This document shows, piece after piece, positions 57,105 to 64,000 of a stretch of 64,000 nucleotides of DNA (its first letter is position 1; each line of letters opens with the position of its first letter). Made by a program: the position numbers and the translations under genes. Source of the stretch: Brachyhypopomus gauderio. Its lineage: Eukaryota > Chordata > Actinopteri > Gymnotiformes > Hypopomidae. The DNA lies in the NCBI RefSeq assembly GCF_052324685.1, contig NW_027506877.1:1-64000 (forward strand). The letters run 5' to 3'. Under the pieces are notes generated by a model. The model ran no database searches. It saw nothing but the letters and a program-made list of their open reading frames with translations, and had not been told where the DNA came from.

Positions 57105-60100
57105 TGTTATGACCTCCGTCATATTGTGTATTGTGCATTTTGTCATTATCTGCTATGCCTGTGTATCCCCTCTGTCTTGGTCCCTCAATAAAGTGACTGC
57201 ACCACAGGGTTGGTTCTGAGCTTTTTTACTGGAGTCACTGGTTTCATAAAATGGACAGAAAACAGCAGCTTATCAGTATGTTTCTCCGCTCCTAACAGCA
57301 TTCTCTTCAGCTCCCGAAACTAGACTGACTTCCACAATACAAATACAACATAATTCGTTCGGATTATAGACTCAGTATTCTCAGTGCAAAAATAGCTCAG
57401 GATTTTTCAGCAAAACAGTTACACAAAGCATTAACAAATAAAGGTTTACAACAATTAAAAATATTAAACGAAAATAAGGAAATACAATAGGCGTACCTGG
57501 TTTCATAAAATGGACAGAAAACAGCAGCTTATCAGTATGTTTCTCCGCTCCTAACAGCTATAAAGCACGAATGAATAAAATTAGCTTCTACATTAAACCC
57601 ACATGAAAAGCTGTGCTATTTTAGTTTACTGTAGCTAAGAATGTATTCAATCCACAGGGTAAAAGAATGCCAAATTAGCTAGCTGTAGCTAGAAGGCGAA
57701 TACCTTGTGACCGCATGGTTGAGTGCTAAGCTAGTTGAACCTCGAAATTAAACAGCTCACAGTACTTGACATTTTTATGGAAAAACCAAACCTGTGCTTA
57801 TTTATGAAGTAAAAGTACATACAGTGTCACTTCAGTGCAGGGTTATTACTCAAAAGTACCTCAGAACACTTAAACATCCTGGAGAGTAATACTGAACCTA
57901 CCATTCTCTTCAGCTCCCGAAACTAGACTGAACTGGAAAATGGAGGCTAGCTGTTTTCTAGCAGAATTATACTGTCGCTGACCAGTAGATGGTGTTGTAC
58001 GCCCACAAACATGTAGCTGTATTTTCTTTTCAAACTTATTTTGGCGAATTCAAAAAATAAAAATTTCAGAATTTATAAACAGAGCTTTTTTCCTCTGCTA
58101 CACCTGTATCTATTGTGAGTCTGCTCCTTTAAGACTGTTTACAGGGGCCATCCGTTCTTCACCTTCCACACCTGATGCGGCTTACCGTGACGACAGAGGA
58201 AGACGGAAAGGAAGCATAAAAGGTGGATTTGGACATGGACGAAGCAGGCTACGCCTCGGTTTTGTGCTGATTCTGGTTCTGAGATTTGATAATTCGATTG
58301 TTGGTTCGTTCTAGTTGCTGTCTACATTTGTATATATATATATATTGCACCAGTAATCATTTGGTTCTGTGTGTTTGGCTAATCAGGGAGTTAGGAGAGA
58401 CATTGTGTTTTTGCTTCATGTTTGTTTGAGAAGGGTTAATAGTAGTCTCTGTGTTAGAGTGGGTTTTCTTTTGTTGTTCGTTTCCGTTTTCAGTGGGGGT
58501 CACCCTGAAGTTTACCTGGTGTTATTATTCATGTCATTCAATATACATCTCATATATTTACATACTACATAAAACATCTTTCAACTATTCAATTTGGTCT
58601 CTCTCTGTGGGTGTTTTTGGACATTTAGCCATCACAGGTTATCATATACCGGTTCATCACTATCATTTTCTCTGTTACTAGTCCCCACCTAGACGGGGTA
58701 CGTAACAGAATTGGGGGCTCGTCCTCCTATTGTTGTCCTTTTCTGTCTGGTTGGGGGTTTCTTTTTGTGGGTGGGGGTGGTTGTGCTGTGGTTGTTGTGG
58801 TGGCTGTTTGGGGTACTAGTGATTCTGACGTCATGGCTGAGTTTGACTTGTTGGAATTTACCATTTAACCGTCCATTGAGCAGTTTGATAAGTGTCGGAA
58901 AGTGGATTTATTACAGATTGCCGATTTCTTCGATATAATGGTGCCTCGTTCTGCCCCGAAGAGGGAAATTAAGGAGGTATTAGAGGCTCGCCTTGTTGAG
59001 AATGGGATATTGCCAGAAAGGAGCATCGATCTGGCTGTTGCAGCTTGTCCGACTGTGCGCTCGCTGATGGCCGAGGCCGTCTAGGGCTCACCGGTTGGAC
59101 ACCGCAAAGATCCTGGAGCGGTTTGCTCCCCTAGGGCATATCCCCTCATGGAAATTAAGCTGAAGGAGTTGGAGTTGGAAATAGTGAGGCAGGAACGTGA
59201 AAAGGAGTTGCTGCGGGTACGGGCATTACAAATAGAGGCTGATAAAGAGATTGCGTTAAAGAGGCTGAGTATGGAATCTGTACGCCCCGTACCTCTCCCT
59301 CAGAAACTATCTTTGCAAAGCCCTTCTCAAGTAATGCGCCGATTCCGGTGCCTCGCACCCCTCGCACATGCTCTACACCAGTTACTCCAGTACGCTCTAC
59401 TTCTGTCGAAATAGATTTTGATATGTGTCGGCAAATTGGTATGATATCTACTTTTACAGAGTCCAAAGTAGATGCTTATTTTCCTTTATTTGAACGTGTT
59501 GCCACCACCTTGAAATGGCCAAAAGACCACTGGGCTTTCATGGTGCAATGTAAATTGGTTGGCATGGCTCAGGAAGTATGCTCTTCCCTTGATCCTGAGT
59601 CGAGCGTTGATTATGATACGGTTAAAGCTACTGTCCTACGGGCATATGAGTTAGTTCCCGAAGCATACCGACAGAAATTTAGACACCTTGAGAAAAAGGA
59701 CAACCAAACATATGTAGAATTTGCAAGGGAGAAGTCTGTCTTGTTTGAGAAGTGGTGTGCAGCTAGCGACACCACTACGTTTGAGCAGCAAAAAGAATTT
59801 ATCCTGGTAGATGAGTTTAAGAAGTGTGTTAATAAGAAGGTGGTAGTCTACCAAAATGAGCAGAAGGCAGGTAGTTTGGCTACCGCTGCCGTGTTGGCAG
59901 ATGAATTAATTTGAACGCACAAGACCGTGTTTAATTCCTCCGTTTCTCGGAATCGTGTTCCAGTGCGAGCATGGAAGACATCGAATCCTTCCCCAGCAAC
60001 GACTACTGTATCCTCGGTGGACAAACGTGACTGTTTTTACTGTCATGAGATTGGACATATCATCACTAACTGTCCGAAGTTGCAACAAAAAGCTGGTAGG

Positions 60101-63079
60101 GCAGCAAAGACGGTGAGTGCTGTCAGTGTTGTGTCATCTGAAAAGAGAGCTGAGATCGAACCTACTTTCCAGCCCTTTATGTTTTCTGGGTCTGTTGCAT
60201 TTAACGGGTCAGACAAAAAGCAGCCTATAACTGGGCTCAGAGACACTGGAGCAGCTGTGTCTATATTGTTGGATAGCGTGTTACTGCTTTCTGCTGATAC
60301 ATACTGTGGAAGTGATGTTTTAATTCAAGGAGTGGAATTGGGTGTACGGAGGCTTCAATTGCATAGCGTGTTTTTGTGCACTGATTTATATACGGGTCCT
60401 GCTCGGATTGCAATTTGTTCAGAGCTGCCGATTAGCGGGGTTTCCTTGATCATGGGGAATGATTTGGCAGCTGGTGCTGTTTTTCCTGTTCCCAAAGTTG
60501 TGGACAGTCCTCCAGAGGTGGAGACTGTTGGTCCTGAGGAAGCAACAATCTTCCCAGTGTGTGTGATGACTCGTGCTCAGAGAAAAAAATTTAATGATGT
60601 ACTTGAGTTGGGGGACTCGTTTATGGCGAAAGGCAATCCTCTGTCTGTTACTTCGCAAGCACAAGATGTTCAGAGCAATGTCAAGTCTTTGCATAGTGCT
60701 ACGGCTGTAAAGCTTTCTTTTCCCCTTCCGTCTGTTGATCGCGCTCAACTGCTCGCAGCCCAACGAGCAGATCCTTCATTAGCAGGGTGTTTTGATACCA
60801 TTAACAACGCGAATTCTAACGACGATAAATTTCCTTCTCACTATGTCATGTCTCATGACGTGTTGATGAGGCAGTGGTCTCCCCCTGGTACCACGGAGAA
60901 AACGGCCACTGTTTGTCAAATCGTGGTTCCAGTTGATTTACGGCCACAAGTCCTGGGTTTAGCTCATGATCACCCGTGCGCTGGACATTTAGGAGTTCGG
61001 AAAACCGTTCGAGTGTTACGGTATTTTTTTTGGCCGGGAGTACGATCTGATGTGGTTAAATATTGTCATTCGTGTCACGCTTGTCAAACTGTTGGAAAAC
61101 CTAACCAGGTTATTCCCCCTGCACCATTGCAGCCCATCACTATAACGGGAGAACCGTTCGATCACATTATTATTGATTGTGTAGGTCCTCTCCCTAAAAC
61201 TCGTAGTGGATTCATTCATTTGTTAACTCTGATGTGTGCAGCCACGAGATTTCCTGAAGCAATCCCGACTCGAAATTTGAAAGCAAAAACAGTTCTGAAA
61301 GCTTTGATTAAGTTCTGTACGTTTGGTTTACCTAAGACTGTACAGTCAGATCAAGGATCGAATTTTACGTCCACTTTGTTTGCACAAGTGATGAAAGAGT
61401 TGAAGATTAAGCATAGCATGTCCAGTGCTTATCATCCTGAGAGTCAAGGAGCTCCTGAGAGGTTTCATCAAACCTTCAAAAATATGTTATGTACGTACTG
61501 TTCAGAGGCTGGACCAAATTGGGATGAGGGAGTACCTCTGATGTTGTTTGCAATTCGGGATGCGGTTCAGGAATCATTAGGGTACAGTCCGTCTGAACTT
61601 ATGTCGTGCGGGGACCATTAAAGGCCTTGTATGAGCAATGGTTGACCCCTAACCGTCCGCTCGATTTGAAGCCGGTCCTCGAGTACGTGCAGTCTTTGAG
61701 GACACGCATGTGGTTGGCTCATGAGACGGCCAAACGTTTTAGAAACTACTCAAGCTACTATGAAAAAAACATTTGATGCGAAAGCAGTGGTTCGGTCCTT
61801 CTCTCCAGGAGACATGGTCCTGGCATTGTTGCCAGTGGTGGGGTCATCTATGAATGCGAGATTTGCGGGACCCTATGAGGTCATAAGAAAAGAAGGTGAA
61901 ACCACGTACGTGTTGGCTACCCCGGATCGTCGACGTCAAACCAGAGTGTGTCACATAAATTTGTTAAAGCCTTATGTGTCCCGTCAGTCTGAGCCTTCCT
62001 GCGGTACAAAAGCTGTTGTGCCGATTCAGCTTGTGTCTAACGTTAAGACTACTGAGTATGTTCCTGAGTCCGACAGACTCCACATAGGCAGATATAGTCT
62101 TCCTTGTGCTCGTCTCCCTAACTCCAAGGCTTTACGCAACCTGGATGAGAAGCTACAACATTTGCCCTCTTTACCTCGTTCGGCTATTCAGGCACTTATT
62201 GGAAAATACCCCACGTTGTTTTCTGACAAACTAGGTTGCACTTCTGTGTTAGAGCATGATGTAGATGTAGGGGATCATACCCCTATTAAACAGCATCCGT
62301 ACCGGGTAAACCCCACAAAACGAGAGACTTTGAAGCAGGAGACTGCTTATTTGGTTGAAAACGGCATCTAGAGGTTTTACAGTCTCTTTGCTCGTTTACA
62401 CCATGCTAATCTTGTATTGAATTTGGACAAATGTGATTTTGGAAAAGGCGTGGTGTCTTACCTAGGTAAGCTTGTAGGTCAAGGCCAGGTGAGACCCCTG
62501 GACGCCAAGGTTCTCAGTATTACAAATTTTCCCGCACCTACCTCTCGAAGAGAGCTGCGAAGATTTCTGAGGAGTGACCAGTTGGACCATCCCGTGTGCT
62601 TTTTCTCAAAAAAGTTCTTAAAACACCAAATGGCATACAGCACAATTGAAAAGGAGGCCCTAGCACTGTTGTTGGCCTTGCAACATTTTGAGGTTTACTT
62701 GGGAGGTAGCTCTCTACCTATTGTGGTATACACCGATCACAACCCTTTGGTTTTTTTGGATCGGATGCGGAATACAAACCAGAGACTGATGCGTTGGTGC
62801 ATTATTGTTCAGAGTTTTAACATCTCCATACGACACAAGAAAGGGGAACACAACATAGTGGCGGATGCTCTTTCTCGTTGCTAGGTAGCTGTCCCGTGGG
62901 AAGTTTATTTTTGTGGGTGGGGGTGTTCTGACCTACGTCATTGTGTATTGCGTCATTATCTGCTATGCCTGTATCTATTGTGAGTCTGCCCCTTTAAGAC
63001 TGTTTGCAGGGGCCGTCCGTTCTTCACCTTCCACACCTGATGCGGCTTACCGTGACAACGGAGGAAGACGGAAAGGAAG
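57105..63079 (+). mobile_element. Gmr1-like Ty3/Gypsy LTR element (fossil)
   Basis: The 5' LTR (57105-58707, TGTTATGACC...CGTAACA) includes a later 941-bp insertion. The start of a 3' LTR (62924 on, TGTTCTGACC) follows a polypurine tract (GGGTGGGGG). A primer-binding site (TTGGGGGCTCGTCC, 58711 on) resembles the tRNA-Pro type. Inside are gag-like sequence (about 58834-59914), a zinc knuckle (CFYCHEIGHIITNC), protease (DTGAAVS), integrase (HHCC zinc part and DDE core, about 60760-61990) and only then reverse transcriptase/RNase H parts (about 62150-62880; YTDHNPLVF, ADALSRC). Integrase before reverse transcriptase is the hallmark of Gmr1-like Gypsy elements of fish. It is broken, with several breaks and incomplete parts. 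Noticeable LTR divergence suggests an older copy than the one at 5755. Confidence 0.85.
57162..58102. mobile_element. 941-bp insertion inside the Gypsy 5' LTR, with spliced-looking duplicate
   Basis: The insert has TG...CA ends (TGTATCCC / TGCTACA) and a 4-bp repeat CCTG on both sides (57158-57161 and 58103-58106). The 3' LTR of the host element is uninterrupted at this point. Read on the minus strand, a segment at 57932-57903 ending GAGAATG|GTAGGT and a segment at 57557-57498 bounded by TTTATAG and GTACGC recur directly joined at about 57330-57238. They then run into a third segment. The intervening sequence is thus missing exactly at GT/AG borders. The element family is unknown. Confidence 0.7.
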
Positions 63080-64000
63080 CCAGGGGAACACAGCGCCACA
63101 GCGCCAGGGGAATTTCTGTCTCTGGTTCGTTCACACTGCGATATCGGAGAGCCGAACCAGCCAACATCTCAACAGACGGGCAGCGGGAACAGGAGCCGGC
63201 AGACGGGTAGCGGGAACAGGCAGCGTCCGCTGGCGGGCAGCGGGAACAGGCAGCGTCCGCTGGCGGGCAGCGGGAACAGGCAGGGTCCGCTGGCGGGCAG
63301 CGGGGACAGGAACCTGAGGCGTGGACTGCCGACGGGCAGCGGGGACAGGAACCTGAGGCGTGGACTGCCGACGGTCAGCGGGGACAGGAACCTGAGGCGT
63401 GGACTGCCGACGGGCAGCGGGAACTGGAACCTGAGGTGAGGAGAAGCGCTCGGGGGGCGGAGCCGCCAAGCCGACGTCCTCGGGGAGCGGAGCCGCCAAG
63501 CCGACGTCCTCGGGGAGCGGAGCCGCCAAGCCGACGTCCTCGGGGAGCGGAGCCGCCAAGCCGACGTCCTCGGGGGGCGTGACCGCCAAGCCGACGTCCT
63601 CGGGGGGCGTGACCGCCAAGCCGACGTCCTCGGGGGGGGGGGGGGGGGGGCGGGACCGCCAAGCCGACGTCATCAGGGGGGGGCGGGACCGCCATACTGA
63701 CGTCATCGGGGGGCGGGACCGCCATACTGACGTCATCGGGGGGCGGGACCGCCAAGCCGACGTGGCCAGTACTCCCCCCCAAAAAATACTTGGGGGTGTC
63801 GTGTGGAGTAGCCGGCGGGATCAGAGGCGGTGGGTCCTCTTCCTCAGGGTCCTGGGAGAGCCTGGAAGAATACACAGACACAGAAGCCCCTCTGTGGCTC
63901 TCTCTGCGACGGCTCCGCCTCCTCTGAGGCGTCGGGAGCTCGCGGAAGCCATCGAGAGCCAACCGAGGGTTAAGCAAACGCCAGTCTGTGCACTCAATTC
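63080..64000 (-). mobile_element. Inverted, rearranged relative of the minisatellite-bearing LTR element
   Basis: Read on the minus strand, 64000-63770 matches the interior of the element at about 6496-6730 (TTAACCCTCGG, GACGCCTC(A/G)GAGGAGGCGG, TTTTTTGGGGGGGAGTACT). Next come the same 30-bp GACGTC units and the TTCC(C/T)GCTGCCCG units. The end of the block (63170-63085) matches 6290-6355, which lies before the repeats in the first element, so the order is permuted. No LTR end is seen at the junction with the Gypsy 3' LTR. The copy continues past the window edge. It is a fossil fragment. Confidence 0.8.
63426..63770 (-). repeat. Coding-type minisatellite with G-rich runs
   Basis: About eleven units of roughly 30 bp (GCCAAGCCGACGTCCTCGGG and variants) include a run of about 18 G near 63631. 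Two perfect TGACGTCA palindromes occur near 63697 and 63730. This corresponds to the array at 6769-6975 in the other element. Confidence 0.85.

Overview
This window looks like nuclear DNA of a ray-finned (teleost) fish. The evidence is small GT/AG-bounded exons, fish-type finTRIM (RING/B-box/coiled-coil/B30.2) genes, an L2-clade LINE with a GATT tail, many hAT elements with 8-bp target duplications, a Tc1-like fragment, a Gmr1-like Gypsy fossil and long (CA)n tracts. I cannot name the species.

Layout. 1-3064: no convincing gene. 3065-8787 (minus): a membrane-anchored SPRY/B30.2 gene whose introns hold a solo LTR and a young non-autonomous LTR element full of in-frame minisatellites. 8850-11113: a 5'-truncated L2 LINE. 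11351-25654: a head-to-tail segmental duplication of a dhrs4(+)/tinf2(-) block. Both dhrs4 copies have a complete exon set. Only the right-hand tinf2 is complete; the left one is a pseudogene. 26652-28323: cideb (+), head-to-head with tinf2. 29457-32381 (minus): homez, with an upstream exon encoding a C2H2 finger. DHRS4, TINF2 and CIDEB lie near one another on mammalian 14q11, with HOMEZ in the same broader region, so this is a conserved gene neighbourhood. 34636-38304 and 42983-48246 (minus): two tandem finTRIM paralogues, the second with a hAT-in-hAT insertion in an intron. 48380-57104: a transposon-rich stretch (hAT, ZBED-hAT, ZMYM1-like hAT, Tc1) containing one small candidate type I membrane protein gene (52520-53086). 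57105-63079: a broken Gmr1-like Gypsy element with integrase lying before reverse transcriptase, carrying a 941-bp insertion in its 5' LTR. 63080-64000: an inverted, rearranged relative of the minisatellite-bearing LTR element.

Functions. The host genes cover retinoid/carbonyl reduction in peroxisomes (dhrs4), telomere protection (tinf2), lipid-droplet and lipoprotein biology (cideb), transcription (homez) and probable innate immunity (finTRIMs, SPRY gene). They share a neighbourhood rather than a pathway. All exon models were built by hand from splice signals and reading phase; no transcript data or database search was available. I found no clearly new biological system. The strongest leads are the intron-retention stop in tinf2, the asymmetric fate of the duplicated block, the spliced-looking cDNA inside an LTR insertion, and the CRE-bearing coding minisatellite.
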